A stretch of 40,734 nt of DNA, taken from positions 1 to 40,734 of the forward strand of contig CAYNID010000012.1 in the NCBI GenBank assembly GCA_964397425.1. The letters run 5' to 3'. The position numbers and the translations under genes were made by a program. Below the pieces are notes generated by a model. The model saw only the letters and a list, made by a program, of their open reading frames with translations, was not told the DNA's origin and made no database searches. Positions 1-7,628 of the stretch are shown here, piece after piece (within the stretch, counting starts at the first letter, position 1; each line of letters begins with the position of its first letter). This stretch comes from Hallerella sp964397425. GTDB lineage: Bacteria > Fibrobacterota > Fibrobacteria > Fibrobacterales > Fibrobacteraceae.

Positions 1-1
1 A

Positions 2-121
2 CGCCCGTGGTGGCGGATTGCGGAACGATTAAAGAAAATTTTACGTGGAACGGGATTCTTTCGCAAGAGCCAATTCCACAAGCAAATTGCCGACAACGGT
101 ATTTTGGCTTCCCAGTTTTAA
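2..121 (+). CDS. 3' end of an unidentified upstream gene (partial)
   Basis: Reading frame 2 is open from the window edge to a TAA at 119-121. It gives a basic 39-residue tail beginning RPWWRIAERLKK and ending ILASQF. Its codons resemble those of neighbouring genes, while the longer competing frame ending at 195 has an unconvincing composition. Too little is present to name a family. The 267 bases that follow, up to the HIT gene, hold no other convincing gene and no clear terminator. The coding call rests on codon appearance only. Confidence 0.4.
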   Translation, partial: RPWWRIAERLKKILRGTGFFRKSQFHKQIADNGILASQF

Positions 122-388
122 AATTGGCAAAAAGTTTCATCCATATCGATGAAAACTTCCTTTGCACAGTTCAAGTTTCCTCCCACGGAGAATGAAGCGC
201 CCCTCTCCAACCTGATTTCTGACAGTTCTACAATCCATTTTGAATAACGACAAAACTTGTCCATCGAAAGCATTCCTGTCGGTGTCAAAATCCAAGATGG
301 CGAGCATTCAGGAAAAAACGCCCCCTTCCATTTGCCACGTTATTTTCAAAAAATTAACTTTCTGCAAAACATCACAGAGAAGGTACTC

Positions 389-748
389 ATGTCCGATTGT
401 ATTTTCTGTAAAATAGTGAACGGCGAAATTCCATCCACCAAAATATACGAAGACGATGAATTTTTCGCATTCAAAGATTTGAATCCGCAGGCTCCCACAC
501 ATTTTTTAATCATCCCCAAAAAGCACATCTCGAACTTGATGGAAATGGAAGAATCCGACGCACCGCTGTTCGGACGTCTCCTTTTTCGCGCCCAGCTTTT
601 AGCCAAACAAGAAGGTCTTGAAAACGATGGCGCCCGATTCGTTTTTAATTGCAAGGCGGATGCCGGACAAACCGTTTGGCATGTGCATTGCCACGTCCTC
701 GGCGGAAAACGCCTAGACGACAACTTCGGCGCAAAAACATCTTGTTAA
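389..748 (+). CDS. HIT family nucleotide hydrolase (HinT-like)
   Basis: This 119-aa protein is a histidine triad hydrolase. Family members cleave nucleoside phosphoramidates and related nucleotides in the cytoplasm. The start CIFCKI carries the Cys4/Cys7 pair common in zinc-binding HinT proteins. The triad HVHCHVL lies at His98, His100 and His102, followed by Gly-Gly. I chose ATG 389 because AGAAGG stands just upstream and the protein then begins exactly where family members do; the frame is open further upstream, but that part has no homology. Length is normal for HinT. The end overlaps the likely recO start by 7 bases, suggesting co-transcription. The physiological substrate cannot be told from sequence. 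Confidence 0.92.
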   Translation: MSDCIFCKIVNGEIPSTKIYEDDEFFAFKDLNPQAPTHFLIIPKKHISNLMEMEESDAPLFGRLLFRAQLLAKQEGLENDGARFVFNCKADAGQTVWHVHCHVLGGKRLDDNFGAKTSC

Positions 749-1494
749 AACAAAGCCAAGTCATCATTTTACACAGGATTCCTTACGGCGATTCTTCGCT
801 CATTGTCAAAGGTTTCTGTCGGAATTTCGGGATTCAATCCTTTTTGGTAAAAAGTGCCAAAAGTCAAAAATTCCCGTACAAAAATTCCTTGGACACACTT
901 GCCGAAAGCGAAATCGTCTTTAGCGATTCTGGAAAAAGCGATTTGCATTTTATCCGCGAAGCAAGTCTCATCGACTGGTTTCCGAATTTGCGCAAGGACT
1001 TGGAAAAGACAGCCATGGCAAGCGTCATGACCGAAATTCTTTTGCGTTACTGGCCTTCTGGACTTTCCGAAGAGCTGGAATTCCGCTACACAGAAAAGGC
1101 TTTTCGCATTCTTGACAGGGATACCGTTTTCAAAGACACCTTGGCGCGCTGGATGTGGCACGTCGCCGAATGTGCCGGTTACGCACTGTCACTCGCAGAA
1201 TGTGTCCGATGCGGCTCCCCGCTAAACGGACCGCCTGCCGATTTCCACTTTGAATCCGGCGGAGCCATTTGCCACAACTGCCTGGGAACGTTCTCTCCAC
1301 AATTTTCCCCAGAAATTCTAGACGACATCGACCGTTTACACAATATGCGCCCATTGCAAAATTTCCAATCCATTGAACGGGAATTTTTCAAATATCTTCA
1401 AACTCATCTCGGAGAAAACCGGGAAATAAAATCTTACCGCTGGTTGCAGGAGGTTCGTCAATATGCTTTCAGCTCAACAAATCAAAGAACTTAA
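742..1494 (+). CDS. recO: DNA repair protein RecO
   Basis: RecO loads RecA onto SSB-coated single-stranded DNA together with RecR in the RecFOR gap-repair pathway. The 250-aa product has the usual N-terminal OB-fold region (LHRIPYGDSSLIVKGF near residues 10-25), a helical middle, and the C-terminal zinc module with CVRC and, after a Gly-Gly pair, CHNC. No ATG precedes the homology, so I place the start at TTG 742, inside the end of the HIT gene. The Shine-Dalgarno there is weak, so the exact start is uncertain. The 3' end overlaps panB by 32 bases, implying translational coupling within a HIT-recO-panB transcript. Confidence 0.87.
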   Translation: MLKQSQVIILHRIPYGDSSLIVKGFCRNFGIQSFLVKSAKSQKFPYKNSLDTLAESEIVFSDSGKSDLHFIREASLIDWFPNLRKDLEKTAMASVMTEILLRYWPSGLSEELEFRYTEKAFRILDRDTVFKDTLARWMWHVAECAGYALSLAECVRCGSPLNGPPADFHFESGGAICHNCLGTFSPQFSPEILDDIDRLHNMRPLQNFQSIEREFFKYLQTHLGENREIKSYRWLQEVRQYAFSSTNQRT

Positions 1495-2209
1495 AGGCAA
1501 GCGGAAAATCGCACAGATCACCGCCTACGATTACGCTTTCGCCAAAATCGCTGAATCGGCGGGTATCGATCAAATCCTTGTCGGAGACAGCCTCGCCAAC
1601 ACGATGCTCGGTTACAAGACAACCCAAGCTGTGGGCATGGAAGAAATGCTCATTTTCGTCGCGGCAGTCTGCCGGGGTGCAAAAAACACCCATGTCATTG
1701 CAGACATGCCTTATCTAAGCGACCGGACTCCCGGCGAAGCGTTGAAAAACGCCCAAAGATTTATGGAAGTCGGCGCCTCTTCCGTCAAACTCGAAGGGTT
1801 CAAACCAGACGTCATCGAAACGCTGATACAAAACGGCATCCCCGTATGCGCCCATTTAGGGCTTTTACCACAGACCGCCACCAACTTCAAACAAGTCGGA
1901 AAATCCGCCGAAGAAGCGGACAAGCTCATCCGTGAAATCCGCGCCATCGATGAAATCGGCGCTTACGAATGCGTCCTTGAACACATTCCGGAATCTTTGG
2001 GCGAAGAATTGACCAAAACGGTAAACCTAGTCACCATTGGCATCGGCGGCGGTTCTCATACCGACGGTCACGTCACCGTACTCCATGATGCGCTGGGCAT
2101 CAGCGATGGGAAAATTCCGCCTTTCGCGACACAGTATTGCCGATTATTTGATTTGGCAAAGAAAGGAATTGAAAATTACGTGGAGTTTGTCCACAACGAA
2201 CCTTTATAA
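1463..2209 (+). CDS. panB: 3-methyl-2-oxobutanoate hydroxymethyltransferase
   Basis: PanB transfers a hydroxymethyl group from 5,10-methylene-tetrahydrofolate to 2-oxoisovalerate, giving ketopantoate, the first committed step of pantothenate and CoA synthesis. The 248-aa sequence shows the metal ligands Asp42 (VGDS) and Asp81 (ADMPY), the substrate-site stretch VKLEG near 108-112, and the catalytic Glu173 in VLEHIPESL. Length is slightly shorter than the common 260-280 aa. ATG 1463 follows AGGAGG at the ideal distance, which fixes the start even though it lies inside recO. No other pantothenate gene is present. The A/T-rich stretch after the stop is not a convincing terminator. Confidence 0.95.
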   Translation: MLSAQQIKELKGKRKIAQITAYDYAFAKIAESAGIDQILVGDSLANTMLGYKTTQAVGMEEMLIFVAAVCRGAKNTHVIADMPYLSDRTPGEALKNAQRFMEVGASSVKLEGFKPDVIETLIQNGIPVCAHLGLLPQTATNFKQVGKSAEEADKLIREIRAIDEIGAYECVLEHIPESLGEELTKTVNLVTIGIGGGSHTDGHVTVLHDALGISDGKIPPFATQYCRLFDLAKKGIENYVEFVHNEPL

Positions 2210-2260
2210 CAAAAAGACTTCTTTTTTCGGCAATCGCAAAAAAATATTTAAAAATAGTTG

Positions 2261-2289
2261 TTGATATTTTGTGAAAATCAAGTTATTTT
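2261..2289 (+). promoter_or_regulatory. Sigma-70-type promoter of the H1-like gene
   Basis: TTGATA (2261-2266) and TATTTT (2284-2289) are separated by 17 bases. They sit in the A/T-rich 119-base gap between panB and the H1-like gene, about 40 bases before its ATG. An AAAAAGGA ribosome site at 2313-2320 follows. The A-tracts upstream could act as an UP element. Confidence 0.6.
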
Positions 2290-2328
2290 ATAGTCATACT
2301 TATCAACATCTCAAAAAGGAACACCCCT

Positions 2329-2763
2329 ATGCCAACATCCAAAAAGGCCTCTGCCGAAAAAGCCGTCGAAAAAAAGGCGAAAACCGCCAAGAAAACTGTT
2401 GAAAAAGCGGTGGCGAAAGTGAAAAAGGAAGCGCCCAAAAAAGCAGCCGCCGCAAAAAAGGCCGTGACCAAAAAGGTAAAGGCTGTCGAAAAAAAGGCGA
2501 AAGCCGTCAAGAAATCCGTTGAAAAGGTTGCGACAAAAGCGAAAAAGGATGCGCCCAAAAAAGCAGCCGCCGCAAAAAAGGCCGTGACCAAAAAGGTAAA
2601 GGCTGTCGAAAAAAAGGCGAAAGCCGTCAAGAAATCCGTTGAAAAGGTTGCGACAAAAGCGAAAAAGGATGCGCCAAAAAAAGTCGCAGCCGCAAAAAAG
2701 GCCGCAACCAAAAAGGTAAAGGCTGTCGAAAAGAAAGCGAAGGCCGCCAAGAAATCCAAATAA
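2329..2763 (+). CDS. Histone H1-like Lys/Ala/Val-rich DNA-binding protein
   Basis: The 144-aa product is almost entirely Lys, Ala, Val and Glu, with repeated KKAAAAKKAVTKKVKAVEKK-type stretches. This resembles the C-terminal tail of eukaryotic histone H1 and bacterial H1-like proteins such as chlamydial Hc1/Hc2 or AlgP. Such proteins bind DNA through charge and are thought to compact the nucleoid; the role here is inferred from composition. There is no globular domain, signal peptide or membrane segment. The sequence is built from a 40-residue unit repeated about 3.5 times. The gene is monocistronic, with its own promoter (2261-2289), ribosome site and a strong terminator (2785-2822), suggesting high and independent expression. 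Confidence 0.85.
   Translation: MPTSKKASAEKAVEKKAKTAKKTVEKAVAKVKKEAPKKAAAAKKAVTKKVKAVEKKAKAVKKSVEKVATKAKKDAPKKAAAAKKAVTKKVKAVEKKAKAVKKSVEKVATKAKKDAPKKVAAAKKAATKKVKAVEKKAKAAKKSK
2341..2760 (+). repeat. 120-bp in-frame tandem repeat, about 3.5 copies
   Basis: The H1-like gene has a 120-bp period, with units beginning at 2341, 2461, 2581 and a half unit at 2701. Positions 2431-2555 and 2551-2675 are identical base for base, so the exact match is slightly longer than the period. The first and last copies have diverged. The period is a multiple of three, so slippage or unequal recombination would change protein length by 40 residues without a frameshift. Confidence 0.93.
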
Positions 2764-2784
2764 TTTCACCTTCTCTCTTTGCTA

Positions 2785-2822
2785 AAGAAAAGCTCCGTTG
2801 CATCGTCAGCGGAGCTTTTCTT
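2785..2822 (+). terminator. Rho-independent terminator of the H1-like gene
   Basis: A 13-bp perfect stem (2785-2797 with 2810-2822, core AAAAGCTCCG / CGGAGCTTTT) encloses a 12-base loop. The T-rich right arm ends the hairpin. It lies 22 bases after the stop codon. Because the stem is flanked by A's and T's it could also work on the opposite strand, but no gene there needs it. Confidence 0.85.
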
Positions 2823-2867
2823 CGAAACGCGGATATTTTCAAACCACTCCTTTACTAATTTTACTGC

Positions 2868-3185
2868 ATGATTTCCGAAAAAGATCTGAAAGAAATGGAG
2901 TCTTTGACTCTCGATGAAAAAATCGCCCGCGTCGAAAAACTCCTAACCGAAAAAGAATCGCCTCGCGCTTTTGAACTGGGACTCCTTTTAGCTTTGAAAA
3001 TGGCTAAAGAAATTCAAACAGGCGTTGAACTCGGCAGCACAACGGGAAGCCTCGTCTCCGGATGGACAAAAGTCCATTCCCCGGAACTCGTGGAGCAAGC
3101 CATTTCCCTTGCCCGCCAATTTTTTACCGCTCCCGAAAAAATCGCAGCCCGCATCCGCGAAGGAATCGCCAACAAAGATGCCTGA
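2868..3185 (+). CDS. Hypothetical 105-aa protein, coupled to Ppx/GppA
   Basis: I do not recognise this family. The product is acidic and helical at its N-terminus (DLKEMESLTLDEKIARVEKL) and has no signal peptide, membrane segment or Cys. The middle, GVELGSTTGSLVSGWTKVHS, is rich in Gly, Ser and Thr; the end is again helical. It looks like a small cytoplasmic protein. ATG 2868 has no clear Shine-Dalgarno, but codon use matches the neighbours and the gene overlaps the Ppx/GppA start by 8 bases. That arrangement suggests translational coupling and a linked role, possibly as a partner of the phosphatase; this is only inference. Confidence 0.75.
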   Translation: MISEKDLKEMESLTLDEKIARVEKLLTEKESPRAFELGLLLALKMAKEIQTGVELGSTTGSLVSGWTKVHSPELVEQAISLARQFFTAPEKIAARIREGIANKDA

Positions 3186-4158
3186 TTCTTACAGAACCCT
3201 CCCCGCCTCCATTGACATCGGCAGCCACTCGACCATTTTACTTATCGCCGATTTTGAAACGGACGAAAGCGGGAAACAAATTCTCCGGCCCAAAATTCAA
3301 AAAGTCGAAGTGTGCCGCCTCGGTGAAGATATTTACAACACGGGGCGCATTTCTGAAGAACGACAAAAAGAACTTTCTCGAATTCTTTCAGGATTTCGTT
3401 CTACAGCACACGCCTTGGGGGCAGAAATTCGCGCCTGCGCAATGACCGAAGCCGCCCGAAAAGCAGAAAACGCCGAAGAGATCATCCAAACGGTAGAAAA
3501 ATCCATTTGGATAAAGCCCCGAATCATTTCCGGCGAAGAAGAAGCCGCCTACACATTCCGCGCCGTTGAAGAATGGCATGGAGAAGGCATTGTCACCGTT
3601 GATATCGGAGGAGGCTCCACCGAAGTTTCCGATGGGAAAAACGCGGTGTCGGTTCCGGTTGGCGCCCTCTTCCTTTTCAAAAAAATGGGAGCCATTCCCG
3701 GCCCCGAATACAAAAAATGGGAAAAGGAAATTCTCAAAGGGAATCCTCTGAGACCTTACGCCAAAAAGCCCGTTTATCTCGTTGGCGGAACAGGAACCGC
3801 CTTGGCGATGGTTTTCTTGAACTTGCCGGAATTCGACTTTCACGCAATTGAAGGCGTTGAAATCAATTTGGAGCAGTTGGAAAAAACCATCACGAAAATT
3901 TCGAATGTATCGAAAGAATTGCGCGCCAGCATGCCCGGACTTGAAAAAGGCCGTTCCGATGTTATTATTTGCGGATTGTTTTGGCTAAAAAGCCTGCTGA
4001 CGCGATTGCACGCGGACTCATTCCGCATCAGCACGGCCGGTTTGCGATTCGGATTACTTTATCCGCCAAAACCGGATGTTCCCAAAGAAGAAAAGACCAA
4101 GGCGAAAAAGCTTCCTCCTTGGCTGCAAAAGAAAAAGGATTCAGAAAATGCGGATTAA
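3178..4158 (+). CDS. Ppx/GppA family phosphatase
   Basis: This 326-aa protein has the ASKHA-fold phosphatase signature of exopolyphosphatase/guanosine pentaphosphate phosphohydrolase. The phosphate-1 loop is SIDIGSHST near residues 11-19, the second is VTVDIGGGSTE near 140-150, and GGTGTA lies near 201-206. Family members shorten polyphosphate or convert pppGpp to ppGpp. It has only the N-terminal two-lobe unit, without the C-terminal HD-like domain of E. coli Ppx, as in many short homologues. The frame is open upstream, but ATG 3178 begins just before the homology and overlaps the preceding gene. The tail (KEEKTKAKKLPPWLQKKKDS) is unusually basic and could bind polyphosphate or RNA. Substrate is not decided by sequence. 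Confidence 0.88.
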   Translation: MPDSYRTLPASIDIGSHSTILLIADFETDESGKQILRPKIQKVEVCRLGEDIYNTGRISEERQKELSRILSGFRSTAHALGAEIRACAMTEAARKAENAEEIIQTVEKSIWIKPRIISGEEEAAYTFRAVEEWHGEGIVTVDIGGGSTEVSDGKNAVSVPVGALFLFKKMGAIPGPEYKKWEKEILKGNPLRPYAKKPVYLVGGTGTALAMVFLNLPEFDFHAIEGVEINLEQLEKTITKISNVSKELRASMPGLEKGRSDVIICGLFWLKSLLTRLHADSFRISTAGLRFGLLYPPKPDVPKEEKTKAKKLPPWLQKKKDSENAD

Positions 4159-4873
4159 CAAATATCTTTCGCTATGCGGCATCGCTAGCCGCCGCGCCGC
4201 CGACACGCTGATAAAACAAGGCCTAGTCACCGTCAACGGCGAAGTTTTGCAGGAACTCGGCAGAGATGTTTCAGAAAAGGACGATGTCCGCGTTGGCGGA
4301 AAAAGCGTCATTCCACCCAAAAAGACAAAAGTGATTCTTTTTCACAAACCCGCAGGATGTGTCTGCTCCGCAGATGATCCCCAAGGTCGCCCAACCGTCT
4401 ACGATTACCTTCCGCCCGCTTATCGTCAAATGAAATACGTCGGCAGATTGGACTTGCAAAGCCGCGGACTTTTATTATTCACCAACGATGGCGATCTCCT
4501 TTATCGGCTCACGCATCCCAAATTCGAAATTCCCCGCAGCTACTATGTGTGGACAACCAGACCTCTTTCCCGTTCCGACGCAAACCGCCTTGTCGATGGT
4601 GTCGAAATCGGAGAAAATGAAAAAGGCAAAATGGAAGAAGCCCACGCTGAAGAAATCTTTTTCGATGAAGGATTCTTTGAAATGGTCCTGTGCGAAGGCA
4701 AAAACCGTGAAATTCGCCGAATGCTCGAAGCGGTCGGTTACACCATCCGCGACTTGAAACGGGTCTCTTACGCGGGCATCGTATTGGGGAACCTTTCGCC
4801 CGGAGATTTCCGGGAACTCTCCGCCACAGAAGAAAAAAATCTCCGGAAAGCAGTCGAAGAGGGCAACCGATGA
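4148..4873 (+). CDS. RsuA/RluB-family rRNA pseudouridine synthase
   Basis: The 241-aa enzyme isomerises a uridine in rRNA to pseudouridine. Residues 1-50 form an S4 RNA-binding domain (MRINKYLSLCGIASRR). The catalytic motif GRLDLQSRGLLLFTNDG places the nucleophile at Asp102, and GKNREIRRML is the conserved C-terminal motif. ATG 4148 lies in the last bases of the phosphatase gene (11-base overlap) and matches the start of the S4 domain. The sequence fits the RluB/RluE/RluF/RsuA group; which rRNA site is modified cannot be assigned. A second family member lies at 33907-34614. The next gene overlaps by ATGA. Confidence 0.9.
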   Translation: MRINKYLSLCGIASRRAADTLIKQGLVTVNGEVLQELGRDVSEKDDVRVGGKSVIPPKKTKVILFHKPAGCVCSADDPQGRPTVYDYLPPAYRQMKYVGRLDLQSRGLLLFTNDGDLLYRLTHPKFEIPRSYYVWTTRPLSRSDANRLVDGVEIGENEKGKMEEAHAEEIFFDEGFFEMVLCEGKNREIRRMLEAVGYTIRDLKRVSYAGIVLGNLSPGDFRELSATEEKNLRKAVEEGNR

Positions 4874-5532
4874 AACGCACGCTCTTCATCGGCGATGTAC
4901 ATGGCTGCTACGAAGAAATGATGCAAATCATTGAACAGTTCCATTACACGCCGGGTGAAGATTCCATTTACTTCACGGGAGACTTGATAAATAAAGGTCC
5001 CAATTCACTGAAAGCCGTTGAAACGGTACAAAAGAACGCCTTCAAAAGCGTCTTGGGAAATCACGAAGATTGGTTGCTCAACTGGATACAAACTCCGCAA
5101 GAACTTTGGACGGAAAAACAGAAGCGTTCCGCCGAGCTTCTCGAAGATCCCATTCGCATCGCTGAAATAGTCAAAGAATGGCCTCTTTGGATTGACACGT
5201 CCAATGCGCTTCTCGTCCACGCGGGAATTGAACCGGGCAAAAAAAATCTCGACGACATGAACAAAAATACGATTCTCACCATCCGCACGTGGGATGGCTG
5301 CGGCGAGAATTTGAACAACCCCGAAGACCCCGCTTGGTTTGAATGCGTTTCATGGCCCAAAACGATTGTTTTCGGACATTGGGCAAAAATGGGATTAGTC
5401 CAGAAGCCCGGATTTTGCGGGCTCGATTCCGGATGTGTCTACGGAAAATTCCTTTCGGCTTTTTGCCCGGAAGAGAACAAACTTTACTCAGTCCCTGCAA
5501 AAAAAGTCTATTCGCCCATCAAGAAGAAGTAA
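4870..5532 (+). CDS. ApaH-like calcineurin-type metallophosphatase
   Basis: This 220-aa protein belongs to the PPP-like metallophosphoesterases that include ApaH (diadenosine tetraphosphatase) and PrpA/PrpE-type protein phosphatases. The metal and catalytic blocks are all visible: GDVHG (Asp9, His11), GDLINKGP (Asp38), GNHE (Asn64, His65), LLVHAGIEPG, and FGHW near the C-terminus. No signal peptide is present. It is shorter than E. coli ApaH (about 280 aa) but near the size of PrpE and phage lambda phosphatase. Its start is coupled (ATGA) to the pseudouridine synthase gene. Ap4A or phosphoprotein substrate remains open. Confidence 0.87.
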   Translation: MKRTLFIGDVHGCYEEMMQIIEQFHYTPGEDSIYFTGDLINKGPNSLKAVETVQKNAFKSVLGNHEDWLLNWIQTPQELWTEKQKRSAELLEDPIRIAEIVKEWPLWIDTSNALLVHAGIEPGKKNLDDMNKNTILTIRTWDGCGENLNNPEDPAWFECVSWPKTIVFGHWAKMGLVQKPGFCGLDSGCVYGKFLSAFCPEENKLYSVPAKKVYSPIKKK

Positions 5533-5568
5533 TCCCATCCCCTTTTCAATTTCTAAATTAGGTTCACT

Positions 5569-6585
5569 ATGACAGCACAAGAACTTTTCAACCGTCTTCA
5601 AAACGTCCAGCCGGGAACCGTCCTTTGCAACTACACAATGGAACACTGCGAAAAGATGCTTCCCCTCATCAACGAGATCAACGAACTCAAAAAAGAACGC
5701 CATGCGGTAATCCTCGCACACAGCTACGTGGCGCCAGAAATCGTTCTAGGCGTTGCCGATTATGACGGGGACAGTTTCAAGCTGAGCCAAGATGCGACAA
5801 AAGTCGACGCCGACATGATCGTCTTTGCCGCAGTCCGTTTCATGGGCGAAACCGCCAAGATTCTGAATCCGACAAAGGAGGTCTTGATTCCGGGACCGCT
5901 TTCCGGATGCAGCCTCGCCGACAGCATCACCGGAGAAGAAGTTGCCGCTCTCCGAAAAAAATATCCAGATTACACATTCGCTTGTTACATCAACACAACC
6001 GCCGACGTCAAAGCGGAATGCGACGTTTGCGTCACCAGCTCCAATGTGTACAAAATCATCTCGAGTCTGCCGAACGACAAAATTGTCTTTGTCCCAGACA
6101 GGCTCATGGGAAAAAACTTGCAGGAAGCCCTGGACAAAAACGGGATTCACAAAGAAATCATCCTTTATTCCGGCTGCTGTTACGTTCATGAAAAATATGA
6201 CCCAGAGCTCATCCGCTTTTTCCGCAACGAAAATCCCGGGCTGCGCGTCGTCAGCCACCCGGAATGCCATCCGGGAGTCGCCCTGCTGAGCGATTACGTC
6301 GGCAGCACCGGGCAGATGGTCAAATACATCCGTGAACAGCCGGAAAACACACCTATTTTATTGCTCACGGAATGCGGTCTCAACGCCCGAATGCAATACG
6401 AATTTCCAAACAAGCACTTTATCGGCAGCTGCAGCATGTGCAAATACATGAAGTCCAATTCGCTCGAAAACATTCTGGAAACATTGCGGCATCCCGAAAA
6501 AGCGTCTAAGGTGGAATTGCCCGAAGACACGATGAAACGCGCCAAACATTGCATCGACGAAATGTTCCGTTACGCCGCCATGTAA
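5569..6585 (+). CDS. nadA: Quinolinate synthase A
   Basis: NadA condenses iminoaspartate with dihydroxyacetone phosphate to form quinolinate in de novo NAD synthesis. The 338-aa length is typical. The three cysteines that ligate the [4Fe-4S] cluster can be placed at Cys114 (LSGCSLAD), Cys204 (GCCYVHE) and Cys291 (CKYMK), and the AHSYVAPEI region is near residue 50. ATG 5569 gives a full-length family match; the ribosome site is weak (TTAGGT). NadB and NadC are not in the window. A 13-base gap separates it from the next gene, so the two may be co-transcribed. Confidence 0.96.
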   Translation: MTAQELFNRLQNVQPGTVLCNYTMEHCEKMLPLINEINELKKERHAVILAHSYVAPEIVLGVADYDGDSFKLSQDATKVDADMIVFAAVRFMGETAKILNPTKEVLIPGPLSGCSLADSITGEEVAALRKKYPDYTFACYINTTADVKAECDVCVTSSNVYKIISSLPNDKIVFVPDRLMGKNLQEALDKNGIHKEIILYSGCCYVHEKYDPELIRFFRNENPGLRVVSHPECHPGVALLSDYVGSTGQMVKYIREQPENTPILLLTECGLNARMQYEFPNKHFIGSCSMCKYMKSNSLENILETLRHPEKASKVELPEDTMKRAKHCIDEMFRYAAM

Positions 6586-6598
6586 ATTCAGGAGTCCC

Positions 6599-7297
6599 AT
6601 GCGCCGTCTACTTCCCATTCTTGTCCTTTCGCTTTTCGCCACGTTCTGCTTTGCCAGAAACAGTGAAAAAGTCATTTGGCACCGAAGTTATTTCGTCTCT
6701 ATCGGACTCGATGTCGTTTTTTCGGCAGCCGGAGACTTAGACGGCAAGCGCTTTTACAAAGCTGACGGCGATGATGGCAACGCAGAAGAACGCGTCTACG
6801 TTCCTTCTATCGGCACATTCCCCCTGCCCCTGATTGAAGCCGGCGTAAACTTCAACCAGCACACAATCGCCATCGCCTTTGGAATTTGGAACCCTGACGT
6901 GAGTTACGCCAAGGAAACCGAAGATGAAACTGGCAACGACGCCAATTTTTGGCGATTTTCCGCCGAATACCGCTACTACTTCTTTTGGCCTGAGGACTTT
7001 CAAATCGGTCCTGGGCTAGGCTATTCCTTTTCGCGGCTTTCCGTCAAAGATGCCGCCTTCGGCAGCGACAAATACGGCAGCGGATTCCGCGAAGACGCCG
7101 TTTACGCCGGCAACGCTTTTGCCATTTCCGCCAACATGCGTTACAAAATGCGACCGTTCGGCATGGACATTGCCTTGCGTTACCGTCCCATGTTCATCCG
7201 CAGCGTCTCCACAGACAGCGGCGGATACAGTGACCTTTCCGAAACTCTGTGGCATCATAGCCTAGAATTTTCAGGAAAAGTTTTCGTTGAATTTTAA
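6599..7297 (+). CDS. Small outer-membrane beta-barrel protein, function unknown
   Basis: The 232-aa product begins with a signal peptide (MRRLLPILVLSLFATFCFA, cleavage near residue 19). It continues as alternating amphipathic strands such as FWRFSAEYRYYFFW and GMDIALRYRPMFI and ends in GKVFVEF. A terminal Phe after alternating hydrophobic residues is the usual signal for insertion by the BAM complex. The size suits an 8- to 10-strand barrel. AGGAG in front of ATG 6599 supports the start. No specific family is recognised. It follows nadA closely, but a link to NAD synthesis is not implied. Confidence 0.8.
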   Translation: MRRLLPILVLSLFATFCFARNSEKVIWHRSYFVSIGLDVVFSAAGDLDGKRFYKADGDDGNAEERVYVPSIGTFPLPLIEAGVNFNQHTIAIAFGIWNPDVSYAKETEDETGNDANFWRFSAEYRYYFFWPEDFQIGPGLGYSFSRLSVKDAAFGSDKYGSGFREDAVYAGNAFAISANMRYKMRPFGMDIALRYRPMFIRSVSTDSGGYSDLSETLWHHSLEFSGKVFVEF

Positions 7298-7628
7298 CGT
7301 GAAGCGCTCCATTTCAAAGCAACGGGAATTCCGTTTTTGAAGCGTGGAAATTTTCAATTTCGCCAATCAAGCATCCTTTTGATTCTACCGGGGCGTTTTT
7401 AAGCATCATCCGGCATGCGGAATCAGAACTTAGATTCAAAAGCTATCCTAGATGGGATTTCACAGAAAACCCTTTTCTGCGACCAGGCAAATTTCGCACG
7501 GTATAAATGGCGAAGACAAACACCGTTTTTGTGAAATGGATGTTCCGCCGCCAGAAGCCTTTTCTGCAAAGCGGGATGTCACTTTTGCGAAAAGGAACTT
7601 CCATGAAAACGGGCGAGCCTTCAAAAAG
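7298..7628 (+). other. 331-base convergent intergenic region, no gene seen
   Basis: This gap separates the + strand barrel gene from the end of the - strand Bat operon. I see no gene with convincing codon use on either strand. It contains a small terminator-like hairpin (7321-7337) and a perfect 7-bp inverted repeat, CAGAAAA/TTTTCTG with a 3-base loop at 7463-7479, that lacks a T-run. The open frames crossing it are shadows or chance. Confidence 0.5.
7321..7337 (+). terminator. Weak terminator-like hairpin after the barrel gene
   Basis: AACGG (7321-7325) pairs with CCGTT (7331-7335) around the loop GAATT and runs into five T's. The stem has only five pairs, so efficiency is doubtful. It lies 24 bases after the stop of the barrel gene, where a terminator is expected. 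Confidence 0.4.

Noticed and set aside
7463..7479. Perfect 7-bp inverted repeat as a terminator of the Bat operon
   Set aside because: It lacks a following T-run on the - strand and lies about 150 bases beyond the last stop.
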